Assembly (NCBI GenBank): GCA_963725315.1 | Contig: CAVRYA010000004.1 | Span: 554,226-618,225, forward strand | Reading direction: 5' to 3' | Origin: JBBRHQ01 sp963725315 | Lineage (GTDB): Bacteria; Actinomycetota; Thermoleophilia; Solirubrobacterales; 70-9 | DNA: 64,000 nt | Shown here: one piece after another, positions 1-8,270 of the stretch | Numbering within the stretch: position 1 is the stretch's first letter | Layout: each line of letters begins with the position of its first letter | Program-made: the position numbers and the translations under genes | Notes under the pieces: model-generated | The model's input: the letters and a program-made list of their open reading frames with translations, nothing else | Databases searched by the model: none | What the model was told of the DNA's origin: nothing

Positions 1-1
1 G

Positions 2-655
2 CTCGCCGGGGTCTCCGTCGGCTTCGACCGGGGCCGCTTCAGCTCGATCATGGGCCCCTCCGGCTCGGGGAAGTCGACGCTGATGCACATCCTTGCCGGA
101 CTCGACCGCCCGACCTCGGGGTCGGTCGAGATCGACGGGGTCGAGATCACCGGCCTCGACGACCGCGAGCTGACCAGGCTGCGGCGCGAGCGGCTCGGCT
201 TCATCTTCCAGTTCTTCAACCTGCTGCCGGTGCTGACCGCCGAGGAGAACATCGTGCTGCCGCTCTCGATCGCCGGGGAGCAGCCCGACCGCGACTGGCT
301 CGAGCAGCTGATCGACACGGTCGGGCTCTCCGATCGCCGCAGCCACCGCCCCTCGGAGCTCTCCGGGGGCCAGCAGCAGCGGGTGGCGGTCGCCCGCGCT
401 CTCGTCTCCAAGCCGGCCGTCGTCTTCGCCGACGAGCCGACCGGGAACCTCGATTCCAAGTCCTCGAATGATGTTCTGGCACTCCTGCGGGGCGCGGTCG
501 ACGAGTTCGGCCAGACCGTGATCATGGTCACCCACGACCCCGAGGCCGCGGCCCACGCAGACAGGATGCTGGCCCTGCGCGACGGCTCGATCGTCCACGA
601 CGCGGCGCCGGGCTCGGCGGAGCAGGTGATCGAGTACATGAAGCAGCTTGCCTAG
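2..655 (+). CDS. ABC transporter ATP-binding protein (5' end outside window)
   Basis: This is the ATPase of a MacB/LolD-type ABC transporter, expected to power the FtsX-like permease that follows. The frame is open from base 2, so the true start lies to the left; the first internal ATG (base 50) already falls at the Walker A motif (GPSGSGKST). The Q-loop region (FIFQFFNLLPVLTAEEN), the ABC signature (LSGGQQQR), Walker B with catalytic Glu (VVFADEPTGNLD) and the switch His (MVTHD) are all present, so it should be active. The stop overlaps the permease start by 8 bases, indicating translational coupling. Substrate cannot be told; family members export lipoproteins, peptides or drugs. Confidence 0.95.
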   Translation, partial: LAGVSVGFDRGRFSSIMGPSGSGKSTLMHILAGLDRPTSGSVEIDGVEITGLDDRELTRLRRERLGFIFQFFNLLPVLTAEENIVLPLSIAGEQPDRDWLEQLIDTVGLSDRRSHRPSELSGGQQQRVAVARALVSKPAVVFADEPTGNLDSKSSNDVLALLRGAVDEFGQTVIMVTHDPEAAAHADRMLALRDGSIVHDAAPGSAEQVIEYMKQLA

Positions 656-3200
656 CCTCGCGGTCAAGAACCTCTGGGCCCGCAAGGGCCGGGCCCTGAC
701 CACGACGCTCGCCGTGTTCATCGGCGTCGCGCTGGTCGCCGGCACCTACGTCCTCACCGACACGATCAACGCTGCCTTCGATGAGATCTTCAGCGAGTCG
801 CTGAAGGGCACCGACGTGGTGATCACCGCGCGCGAGCCCGTCAAGCAGGACAGCGGCGTCACCCCGACCTTTTCGGCGAGGCTGCTGCCTGAGGTGAGGA
901 AGGTTCGCGGCGTCTCCCTAGCCGCCGGCGCGGTCTTCACGCCGGGAGGGTTCTTCAAGCAGGATGGCTCCCGCATCGGCTCGCAGTTCTCGCCGAAGTT
1001 CATCTCCTCGACCCTGCCGCCCCGGCTCGAATCGCTGACCGTCACCGACGGCCATGAGCCGCGAGGTCCGCGCCAGGCGACGCTCGATCAGGCCGGCGCC
1101 GACTCGGCCGGGCTGGCGATCGGCGATCCGATCCGAATTGCGGGGGAGCGTCGCGCCCGCACCTACACGCTGGTCGGGACGACCAAGCTCGGCAACGCCT
1201 CCTTCGGCGGCGCCAGCATCGCCCAGCTGATCCTTCCCGAGGCGCAGTTCGTCACCGACAACCAGGGTCGCTTCGATCAGATCTCGGTGGCCGCGGCGAA
1301 GGGCGTGCGGGCCGCCCTGCTGGCGCGGCGAATCGCCGCGATCGCGCCGCGCGACGTGCGGGTCGAGACCGGTCAGCAGAACGCGAGCCGTCAGTCGAGC
1401 GAGATCCGGGACAACCTCAGCTTCCTGCAGATCGCCCTGCTCGTCTTCGCCGGCGTGGCCCTCTTCGTCGGCGCCTTCCTGATCTTCAACACCTTCTCGA
1501 TCACCGTCGCCCAGCGGGTGCGCGAGTTCGCGATGCTGCGCACCCTGGGCGCCTCCCGGGGGCAGATCCTCACCTCGGTCGTGGCCGAGGCTGCGCTGAT
1601 CGGCCTGGTCGGCTCGCTCCTCGGGCTGGCCGGCGGGATCGCCTTTGCGAAGGGGATCCAGGCGATCTTCGAGGCGGTCGGGATCGACCTGCCGACCACC
1701 TCGCCGGTGATCGAGACCCGGACGGTGATCGTCTCGCTGGCGATCGGACTCACGGTGACCCTCGTCTCCTCGCTCGCCCCCGCCTGGCGCTCCACCAGGG
1801 TCCCGCCGCTGGCCGCGCTGCGCGAGGGAGAGCTGCCGGAGGCGCGCAGCCACGGGCTGCTCTTTGCCCTCGGCGCGGTGGCGGTCTCGCTGATCGGCCT
1901 GGCCGCCCTGCTCGTCGGCCTCTTCGGCGACATCTCCGACTCGGGTCAGGCCGCCGGGCTGATGGGCCTCGGCGCCGTGCTGATCTTGCTCGGGGTCTCC
2001 CTGTTCAGCCCTCGTTTGGTGCGACCGCTCGCCTCGGTCACCGGTGTGCCGCTGGAGAGGCTGCGCGGGCTGACCGGCCGGCTCGCCCGGGAGAACTCCC
2101 AGCGCCGCCCCGGGCGCACCGCGGCCACCGCGGCGGCGCTGATGATCGGTCTCGCCCTGGTCACCTTCGTGACGATCTTCGCCGCCGGGCTGAAGGGCTC
2201 GATCGCCTCGGCCGTCGATCGCAACTTCCAGGGCGAGCTGGTGATCCAGAACACCGACGGCTTCTCTCCGATCCCCACCGCGGCGGCGACTGCGGCGCGC
2301 AAGGTCCCGGGGGTGGGGACGGTCTCCTCGCTGCGCTCGGCCCAGGCGGTGATCGAGGGGTCCGGCAAGAACAAGGTCACCGGGCTCGACCCCGCAACCG
2401 CGAACCGGGTGCTGACCCTCGACTGGAAGCAGGGCTCGGCGGCGACCCTGCGGGTCCTGGGCGACGGCGGGGCGATCCTCGACGACAGCTTCGCCTCGGA
2501 CCACGGGCTGAAGGTCGGCGACCGGTTCCGGATGCTGACCAACACTGGGGCCCGTCCCTCGTTCCGGGTCGCGGGGACGGTCGGCGATGACGCCGACCTG
2601 TTCGGCAGCGTGATCGTCACCCAGGCATCGATCAGGCGCGACTTCGGCGTCACCCAGGACCAGTCCGCCCTGATCAAGCTCGCACCGGGCGCCGACGCCG
2701 ACGCGGTCCAGGCGCGCCTGCGGGCCGCCCTCCGAAAGACCTTCCCGACGGCGGACGTGCTCAACCAGGCCGAGCTGAAGGCCAACCAGGAGAACGCGAT
2801 CGACAAGCTGCTCGGGCTGATCTACGCGCTGCTGTCGCTGGCCGTGATCGTCTCCCTGTTCGGCATCGCCAACACCCTGGCGCTCTCGATCCACGAACGC
2901 ACCCGAGAGCTGGGGATGCTGCGGGCGATCGGGATGTCGCGACGCCAGGTGCGGCGGATGATCCGCTACGAGGCGGTGATCACGGCGATGATCGGCGCCG
3001 TTCTGGGCCTCGTCCTCGGGGTGATCTTCGCGGCGCTGATCTCCCGCCCACTCGCGGATCAGGGCTTCACCCTCTCCTACCCGATCGGCACCCTGACAGC
3101 GATCATGGTTCTCGCCGCCCTGGCGGGAGTCCTCGTTGCGATCGGCCCGGCCCGCCGCGCCTCCCGCCTCGACGTGCTCGAGGCCCTCGCCTACGAGTAG
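648..3200 (+). CDS. FtsX-like ABC transporter permease
   Basis: An 850-residue membrane permease with two FtsX modules, partner of the preceding ATPase. A TTG start at 648 is inside the ATPase stop region. There is one membrane segment near residues 20-40, a periplasmic-type MacB core domain to about 250, then three helices (about 260-390), a further pair around 405-450, a second extracytoplasmic domain, and a final three-helix FtsX block at about 725-840. The motif REFAMLRTLGASRGQ after the first helix and its echo RELGMLRAIGMSRRQ in the second block are typical of the duplicated actinobacterial form. It ends 19 bases before the convergent typA stop. Confidence 0.93.
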   Translation: MPSLAVKNLWARKGRALTTTLAVFIGVALVAGTYVLTDTINAAFDEIFSESLKGTDVVITAREPVKQDSGVTPTFSARLLPEVRKVRGVSLAAGAVFTPGGFFKQDGSRIGSQFSPKFISSTLPPRLESLTVTDGHEPRGPRQATLDQAGADSAGLAIGDPIRIAGERRARTYTLVGTTKLGNASFGGASIAQLILPEAQFVTDNQGRFDQISVAAAKGVRAALLARRIAAIAPRDVRVETGQQNASRQSSEIRDNLSFLQIALLVFAGVALFVGAFLIFNTFSITVAQRVREFAMLRTLGASRGQILTSVVAEAALIGLVGSLLGLAGGIAFAKGIQAIFEAVGIDLPTTSPVIETRTVIVSLAIGLTVTLVSSLAPAWRSTRVPPLAALREGELPEARSHGLLFALGAVAVSLIGLAALLVGLFGDISDSGQAAGLMGLGAVLILLGVSLFSPRLVRPLASVTGVPLERLRGLTGRLARENSQRRPGRTAATAAALMIGLALVTFVTIFAAGLKGSIASAVDRNFQGELVIQNTDGFSPIPTAAATAARKVPGVGTVSSLRSAQAVIEGSGKNKVTGLDPATANRVLTLDWKQGSAATLRVLGDGGAILDDSFASDHGLKVGDRFRMLTNTGARPSFRVAGTVGDDADLFGSVIVTQASIRRDFGVTQDQSALIKLAPGADADAVQARLRAALRKTFPTADVLNQAELKANQENAIDKLLGLIYALLSLAVIVSLFGIANTLALSIHERTRELGMLRAIGMSRRQVRRMIRYEAVITAMIGAVLGLVLGVIFAALISRPLADQGFTLSYPIGTLTAIMVLAALAGVLVAIGPARRASRLDVLEALAYE

Positions 3201-3219
3201 CTCGAGCCCCGCCCGGGAG

Positions 3220-5052
3220 TCAGCCGGCCTTGGCCTTGGCCCGGCGCGCCGCCTTCAGCCGCGCCGTCCTCTCCAGCTCGAGCTTTCGCAGGCGCACCGT
3301 CGCCGGGGTGATCTCGACGCACTCGTCCTGGCGGAGGAACTCGAGCGCCTGCTCCAGGGAGAGCCGGCGGGCGGGAACGAGCCGCACCAGCAGGTCGGCC
3401 GAGGCGGCGCGGACATTGGTCTGGTGCTTCTCCTTGGTTGCGTTGACGTCGAGGTCGTCCCCGCGGGCGTTCTCGCCGACAATCATCCCCTCGTAGACCT
3501 CCTCGCCCGGGCCGACAAAGAGCGTGCCGCGCTCCTGTAGGCCGAACAGGGCGAATCCCGCGGTGGTGCCGCGCCGGTCGGCCACCAGGGCGCCGGTCGG
3601 CCTCGACTGCATCTCACCCGCCCAGGGCTCCCAGCGGTCGAATACGTGGTGAAGGATCCCGGTGCCCCGGGTCTCGGTCAGGAACTCGGTGCGGAAGCCG
3701 ATGAGGCCCCGAGCCGGCACCAGGTAGTCCATCCGCACCCAGCCGGTCGAGTGGTTGACCATCTGCTCGAGCCGGCCCTTGCGCAGCGCCAGCATCTGGG
3801 TGAGGACGCCGACGTAGGACTCCGGAATGTCGATCGCGAGCCGCTCCACCGGCTCGTGGGGCGCGCCGTCGATCTCGCGGGTGACGACCCGAGGCTGGCC
3901 GGCGGTCAGCTCGAACCCCTCCCGCCGCATCAGCTCCAGGAGGACGACGAGCTGAAGCTCGCCTCGCCCCTGGACCTCCCACGCGTCGGGGCGTTCGCCC
4001 TCGAGGACGCGGATCGAGACGTTGCCGACCAGCTCGGCGCGAAGTCGTGCGTGGATCTGTCTCGCGGTCAGCTTCGAGCCCTCGGTACCCGCGGTCGGCG
4101 CGGTGTTGATGCCGACGATGATCGAGATCGATGGCTCATCGACGGTGATCACCGGCAAAGGCTCCGGGTTGGCTGCATCGGCCAGCGTCTCCCCGATCGT
4201 CACCTCGGGCAGGCCGGCGACGGCGATGATCTCGCCCGGCCCGGCCTCCGTCGCCGCGACCCGCTCCAGCGCCTCGGTCACGTACAGCTCGGACACGGTG
4301 GCCCGCTCGACGCTGCCGTCGGCCCTGCACCAGGCGATCGCCTCGCCGGCGCGGATCGTCCCGTTGTGGACGCGGCAGAGGGCGAGGCGGCCGACGTAGG
4401 GGTCCGCGTCGAGGTTGGTGACCTGAGCCTGGAGCGGGTGGTCGGGCTCGTAGGAGGGGGCCGGGATCCGCTCCAGCATCAGCTCCAGCAGGGGGGAGAG
4501 GTCGGTGCCTGGGACGCCCTCCTCCAGCGAGGCCCAGCCCGCTCTGGCATTGGTGTAGACGATCGGGAACTCGATCTGCTCGGAGTCGGCGTCGAGGTCC
4601 AGGAACAGCTCGTAGACCTCGTCGACGACCTCGGCTATGCGGGCGTCGGGCCGGTCGACCTTGTTGACCACGAGGATCACCGGCAGCCGCGCCTCGAGCG
4701 CCTTGCGCAGGACGAACCGGGTCTGGGGCAGCGGCCCCTCGGAGGCGTCGACCAGCAGCAGCACCCCGTCGACCATCGTCAGCCCGCGCTCCACCTCGCC
4801 GCCGAAATCGGCATGCCCGGGGGTGTCGATGATGTTCATCTTCACGTCGCCCCGGCGAACCGCGGTGTTCTTGGCGAGGATCGTGATCCCCTTCTCGCGC
4901 TCGAGGTCCATCGAGTCCATCACCCGCTCGGCGACGTCCTGGCCCTGGCGGAAGGCGCCGGACTGCCACAGCATCGCGTCGACCAGGGTCGTCTTGCCGT
5001 GGTCGACGTGGGCGACGATCGCGATGTTGCGGAGGTCCTCTCGGCGGGCCAT
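3220..5052 (-). CDS. typA: TypA/BipA ribosome-associated GTPase
   Basis: A 610-residue translational GTPase of the TypA/BipA family, which binds the ribosome and helps 50S assembly and stress adaptation. G1 (AHVDHGKTTLVDAML) begins at about residue 14, followed by G3 (DTPGHADFGGEVERGL), G4 (NKVDRPDAR) and the SAR-type G5 region. The elongation-factor domains II, III and V follow, and the C-terminal BipA-specific domain ends in a basic, Ala/Lys-rich tail. Length matches the family. It is divergent from the DEAD-box helicase gene, with a 136-bp shared upstream region; both products act on ribosomes or RNA, which suggests a shared stress or cold context (inference). Confidence 0.97.
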   Translation of the reverse strand: MARREDLRNIAIVAHVDHGKTTLVDAMLWQSGAFRQGQDVAERVMDSMDLEREKGITILAKNTAVRRGDVKMNIIDTPGHADFGGEVERGLTMVDGVLLLVDASEGPLPQTRFVLRKALEARLPVILVVNKVDRPDARIAEVVDEVYELFLDLDADSEQIEFPIVYTNARAGWASLEEGVPGTDLSPLLELMLERIPAPSYEPDHPLQAQVTNLDADPYVGRLALCRVHNGTIRAGEAIAWCRADGSVERATVSELYVTEALERVAATEAGPGEIIAVAGLPEVTIGETLADAANPEPLPVITVDEPSISIIVGINTAPTAGTEGSKLTARQIHARLRAELVGNVSIRVLEGERPDAWEVQGRGELQLVVLLELMRREGFELTAGQPRVVTREIDGAPHEPVERLAIDIPESYVGVLTQMLALRKGRLEQMVNHSTGWVRMDYLVPARGLIGFRTEFLTETRGTGILHHVFDRWEPWAGEMQSRPTGALVADRRGTTAGFALFGLQERGTLFVGPGEEVYEGMIVGENARGDDLDVNATKEKHQTNVRAASADLLVRLVPARRLSLEQALEFLRQDECVEITPATVRLRKLELERTARLKAARRAKAKAG

Positions 5053-5136
5053 CGGGGGGCGGGGATGCTACGGTGAGTGAGTCGGTCGCCAAGCCTGGCG
5101 GCCGAGAGGTTCCGTTTCTCGCTGCGCTTCGAGCGT

Positions 5137-5166
5137 CTTCGGGGTCAATGGGTCGCCTCCCCGAAG
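5137..5166 (+). promoter_or_regulatory. Hairpin in the leader of the DEAD-box helicase gene
   Basis: An 8-bp perfect inverted repeat (CTTCGGGG ... CCCCGAAG) with a 14-nt loop lies 7 bases before the AAGGAG ribosome binding site (about 5173-5178) of the helicase gene at 5189. It could tune translation or mRNA stability of a cold-stress helicase. Only the repeat itself is seen; function is inferred. Confidence 0.35.
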
Positions 5167-5188
5167 TCAAATAAGGAGCACAGCAAAT

Positions 5189-6301
5189 ATGTCAACGTCA
5201 TTCGCCGATCTCGGCGTGTCCAAACCAATCGTCCGCGCGCTTGCCGCGCGCGGCATCGATCAGCCCTTCGAGGTCCAGCGGCTGGTGATCGAGGATGTCC
5301 TCGCCGGCCGCGACGTCCTCGTCCAGTCGCCGACCGGGTCGGGTAAGACCCTCGCCTTCGGCGTCCCGCTCGTCGATCGGATCGAGGCCGGCGGCCAGCG
5401 GCCGGCGGCCCTCGTCCTCGCCCCCACCCGGGAGCTGGCCGGCCAGATCGTCGATGAGCTCGAGGCGGTCGCCCGTGCCCGGGACCTGCGCGTCGCCGCC
5501 GTGTACGGCGGTGTCGGCTTCGGCCCCCAGATCAAGCGCGCCCAGGCCGCCGACATGCTCGTCGCCACCCCCGGGAGGCTCGAGGACCTGCTGGAGCGCG
5601 GTGCCGTCAACCTCAGCAAGGTCCGCATGCTCGTCCTCGACGAGGCGGACCGGATGCTCGACATGGGCTTCAAGCCCGCGGTCGACCGGATCGTCGCCCG
5701 CACCTCGGGCAACCGCCAGACGCTGTTCTTCTCGGCGACGCTGGAGGGGGCGATCGGCAAGCTCGCCGCCGCCTACACCCACGACCCCCGCCGCCACGTG
5801 CACGCCCCGAAGCAGCAAAGGCGCTCGGTCGTCTCCCACCGCTTCGTCCACATCGACTCCCAGGGAGCCAAGCTCCCGGCGCTGGTCGGAGAGCTGCGCG
5901 ACGCCCGGCGCGGGCGCACGCTCGTCTTCGTCCGCACCAAGCGCGGCGCCGACCGGCTGGTCAAGCGCCTCGGGACCAAGAAGGTGCCCGCGGTGGCGAT
6001 GCACGGCAACAAGAGCCAGTCGCAGCGAGAGCGGGCCCTGGCCCGGTTCGAGCGCGGAGACGTCGACACCCTGGTGGCGACGGACGTCGCCGCCCGCGGC
6101 ATCGACGTCGCAGACATCACCCACGTGATCAACTTCGATGCGCCCGAGGACCGCGACGCCTACGTGCATCGCGTCGGCCGCACCGGGCGAGCCGGCCGCA
6201 CGGGCGCCGGCATCAGCTTCGTCCTCACCGACCAGGCGGGGGAAATGCGGCGGATCGCCAAGCAGCTCGGGCTCTCCCGGGAGTTCGACCGCAATCTTTA
6301 G
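5189..6301 (+). CDS. DEAD-box ATP-dependent RNA helicase
   Basis: A 370-residue SF2 RNA helicase with only the two RecA-like domains and almost no C-terminal extension, similar in size to minimal RhlE/CshA-type enzymes. The Q motif region (FADLGVSKPIVRALAARGI) is followed by motif I (SPTGSGKT, about 47-54), motif Ia (APTRELAGQ), motif II (VLDEADRML), motif III (SAT), motif V (TDVAARGIDV) and motif VI (HRVGRTGRAG). It remodels RNA in the cytoplasm, typically in cold growth, ribosome assembly or decay. AAGGAG about 10 bases upstream supports the ATG at 5189. A cold-shock protein gene lies 0.6 kb downstream on the opposite strand. Confidence 0.95.
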   Translation: MSTSFADLGVSKPIVRALAARGIDQPFEVQRLVIEDVLAGRDVLVQSPTGSGKTLAFGVPLVDRIEAGGQRPAALVLAPTRELAGQIVDELEAVARARDLRVAAVYGGVGFGPQIKRAQAADMLVATPGRLEDLLERGAVNLSKVRMLVLDEADRMLDMGFKPAVDRIVARTSGNRQTLFFSATLEGAIGKLAAAYTHDPRRHVHAPKQQRRSVVSHRFVHIDSQGAKLPALVGELRDARRGRTLVFVRTKRGADRLVKRLGTKKVPAVAMHGNKSQSQRERALARFERGDVDTLVATDVAARGIDVADITHVINFDAPEDRDAYVHRVGRTGRAGRTGAGISFVLTDQAGEMRRIAKQLGLSREFDRNL

Positions 6302-6374
6302 GACCCCTCGGCCCAGTACCCTGGTAGCGAAGCCACCTCGCGCGCAGGCCCCCTCCCTTCGCGCGAACGAGACC

Positions 6375-6403
6375 GAGGGGCCCCCGAACGAGGGGCCCCC
6401 GAA
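6375..6403 (+). repeat. Two-copy 14-bp repeat, each copy carrying GGGGCCCC
   Basis: The 14-base unit GAGGGGCCCCCGAA occurs twice with a period of 15 (6375-6388 and 6390-6403), just before the ribosome binding site of the gene at 6416. Each unit contains the palindrome GGGGCCCC, so the pair could serve as a tandem protein-binding site or an RNA structure. It could also be a chance low-complexity duplication. Confidence 0.5.
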
Positions 6404-6415
6404 AGGAAGTGCGAC

Positions 6416-6796
6416 TTGTTGAGTGAAGTGAGCGTCGAGACGATTCGCCGTGAGACGACCGCGGCCTGCACCTGCGCCCGTTGCGAGATGACGGTTCGCT
6501 GGATGGCCGGCAGCGAGCACGGCGAGATGCCAGTGAACTGGACCCGTGAGAACGGTCAGACCTTCTGCCTCTCGTGCCGCCGGGCGATGGCCGCCGAGGC
6601 CGGCCTCGATGCCGCGCCGGAGGGCACCACGCTGGCCGGCCGCGCCCAGCTCCGCGCCGCTGCACTGATCGAGTTCGAGGTGTTGCGCGACCCGGATCGT
6701 CCCAACGGGACGATCGCCCGCGCCTGCCGCTCCTCGGTCCCGGCCGTGCTCAAGGCACGCAAGCGCCTCGGCATCGCCGAGCCGAGCGACAACTAG
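6416..6796 (+). CDS. Small zinc-finger-like protein with C-terminal helix-turn-helix-like segment, unknown function
   Basis: A 126-residue protein I do not recognise. It starts at TTG 6416 (a second TTG follows immediately) behind AAGGAAG at 6403-6409. The N-terminal half has two cysteine pairs (CTCARC near residue 18 and CLSC near 46) in a spacing suited to one zinc site. The C-terminal third (GTIARACRSSVPAVLKARKRLG) resembles a short HTH unit. This layout suggests a nucleic-acid-binding regulator, but that is inference. It lies between an RNA helicase and a convergent cold-shock gene, separated from the latter by a strong hairpin. Confidence 0.7.
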   Translation: MLSEVSVETIRRETTAACTCARCEMTVRWMAGSEHGEMPVNWTRENGQTFCLSCRRAMAAEAGLDAAPEGTTLAGRAQLRAAALIEFEVLRDPDRPNGTIARACRSSVPAVLKARKRLGIAEPSDN

Positions 6797-6832
6797 CGCC
6801 GGCGCCCGGCCCGATCCCGGGCCCGGAAAGCA

Positions 6833-6859
6833 CGACGCCCGCCGAACAGGCGGGCGTCG
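6833..6859. terminator. Bidirectional terminator-like hairpin
   Basis: A perfect 11-bp stem (CGACGCCCGCC / GGCGGGCGTCG) with a 5-nt loop lies between two convergent genes. There is no long U tract on either side, as is usual in high-GC actinobacteria. Confidence 0.75.
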
Positions 6860-6881
6860 GAACATCCAAGAAGGCTCGTCG

Positions 6882-7088
6882 CTAGGACGTCTGCTGGACG
6901 CTCGCGGCGGCCGGACCCTTCGGTCCGTCCTCGGACTCGTAGCTGACCTTGGCGCCCTCGGCCAGGGACCTGAATCCCTCGCCGACGATCGCGGAGTGGT
7001 GCACGAAGACGTCCTTCGAGCCATCGTCGGGCGTGATGAACCCGTAGCCCTTGTCGTCGCTGAACCACTTGACAGTTCCAGTCGGCAT
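6882..7088 (-). CDS. Cold-shock domain protein
   Basis: A 68-residue single cold-shock domain protein (CspA family), an RNA chaperone that melts mRNA structure. It begins MPTGTVKWFSDDKGYGFI, which carries RNP1 (KGYGFI), and RNP2 (VFVHHSAI) follows at about 27-34. Length and motifs match the family exactly. The start ATG at 7088 has GAGGAAT a few bases upstream. The 222-bp divergent gap to the next gene leaves room for the long structured 5' leader typical of csp genes, though I see no specific element there. Confidence 0.97.
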   Translation of the reverse strand: MPTGTVKWFSDDKGYGFITPDDGSKDVFVHHSAIVGEGFRSLAEGAKVSYESEDGPKGPAAASVQQTS

Positions 7089-7310
7089 GCATTCCTCCAT
7101 GCTCATCTTCTGTGCTGCGAACGCGGAGGATGCTGGTGAAGCAACGACTGCGAGCGCTACACACGTCTTTGCCGGACTCTTCGGTCCGACCGAACGCGGG
7201 CACCGTAGCAGGGCTGCCGCCCGGGAAGGGGTCCTACGACCAATGTCCTCTTGAATCGCCGACCGCGCTTCGCCGATCCTGACCCCTCGCAAGCGACGAT
7301 CGGAGTGAAG

Positions 7311-7577
7311 ATGACGAAGCGACTGACACGGATCCTCACCCTCACCGGCGTCACCGCCGCGATGGCATTCGGGGGCGTCGGTGTTGCCCAGGCCAGCCAC
7401 GGCGCGGACGATCCCCCGGGTACGCACCAGGAGCACAGGGGCATCAACGATGACCGCGCCGAGCACCGGGGTGGGGAGCGCCGCGAGGTCCGCGCCAAGC
7501 ACCGGCGCGGGGAGCGCCGCGACGATCACGGTCGTCACGGTGGCCGCCACAACGACGACGGCCCGAACCACCGCTGA
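7311..7577 (+). CDS. Small secreted His/Arg/Asp-rich protein
   Basis: An 88-residue exported protein of unknown function. The chosen ATG at 7311 follows GATCGGAGTG and opens a clean signal peptide: MTKR, a hydrophobic core of about 20 residues, and a likely cleavage after AQAS. The mature part, only about 60 residues, is disordered and highly charged, with repeated GERR, EHRG, KHRRG and HGRHGGRHND-like runs. Such a tail could bind metal or nucleic acid, but nothing shows this directly. An upstream GTG-type start at 7251 would put the signal peptide internally and is unlikely. A strong terminator follows. Confidence 0.75.
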   Translation: MTKRLTRILTLTGVTAAMAFGGVGVAQASHGADDPPGTHQEHRGINDDRAEHRGGERREVRAKHRRGERRDDHGRHGGRHNDDGPNHR

Positions 7578-7602
7578 TTCGCGACGAACCCCAAGGCATG
7601 GG

Positions 7603-7630
7603 AGCGGCCCCGTGGAGCCACGGGGCCGCT
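7603..7630. terminator. Bidirectional terminator-like hairpin
   Basis: A 13-bp perfect inverted repeat (AGCGGCCCCGTGG / CCACGGGGCCGCT) separated by 2 bases (effective loop of 4 or more) lies between convergent genes ending at 7577 and 7638. Confidence 0.8.
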
Positions 7631-7637
7631 CGCTTGC

Positions 7638-8270
7638 TCAGGATTCGCCCAGCCCGCCGAACCGATGCCGCTGGGCCCAGAGGGCGGCCTGGGTGCGGTC
7701 GGTGACCCCGATCTGCTCGTAGACGCGAGTCAGATGGGCCTTGACGGTCTTCTCGCTGATCTCCAGCCGCCTCGCGATCAGCTTGTTCGACAACCCCTCG
7801 GCAACCAGCTCGAGGACCTCGCGCTCCCGCTTGGTCAGCTGGACCGAGCGCTGCTCGGCCCGATCGGCGAGCAATGTCTGTGCGGCCTTCGGCGCCAGCG
7901 GCGACTCCCCGCGGGCGGCGGCCCTGATCCCCGCGAATAGCTCGTCGGGCTCGGCATCCTTGAGCAGGTAGCCGAGCGCACCTGCGTCGAGCGCCGTGAG
8001 GATGCGCTCGCGATCCGAGAAGGCGGTCAGGACTACGATCGAGATCTCCGGGTCGGTCTCCAGCATCTTCGCGATCGCCTCGACCCCGTCCATCCTCGGC
8101 ATCGCCAGATCGATCAGGACGACGTCCGGTCGCTGCTCGGCGGCCAGGCCGACCGCCCGCTCGCCGTCCTCGGCCGCTCCGACGATCTCGATGTCATCGG
8201 CCCCCGAGAGCAGCTCCACGAGGCCGGCTCGGACGACAGGATGGTCCTCTGCGAGGAGCACTCGGATCAC
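7638..8270 (-). CDS. NarL/FixJ-family response regulator
   Basis: A 210-residue response regulator of a two-component system. The receiver domain (about 1-120) starts MIRVLLAEDHPVVRAGL with the acidic pair, has the phospho-acceptor Asp in VLIDLAMPRMDG (about 52) and a conserved Lys in YLLKDAE. A LuxR/NarL HTH (about 140-205) contains LTKREREVLELVAEGLSNK and KTVKAHLTRVYEQIGV. Its start overlaps the stop of the upstream histidine kinase by 4 bases, so the two are co-translated. Targets are unknown. Confidence 0.96.
   Translation of the reverse strand: MIRVLLAEDHPVVRAGLVELLSGADDIEIVGAAEDGERAVGLAAEQRPDVVLIDLAMPRMDGVEAIAKMLETDPEISIVVLTAFSDRERILTALDAGALGYLLKDAEPDELFAGIRAAARGESPLAPKAAQTLLADRAEQRSVQLTKREREVLELVAEGLSNKLIARRLEISEKTVKAHLTRVYEQIGVTDRTQAALWAQRHRFGGLGES

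Noticed and set aside
918..2894. Long minus-strand open frame opposite the FtsX-like permease
   Set aside because: High-GC antisense shadow rich in Arg/Gly/Asp/Gln with no domain; the plus-strand permease is clearly real.
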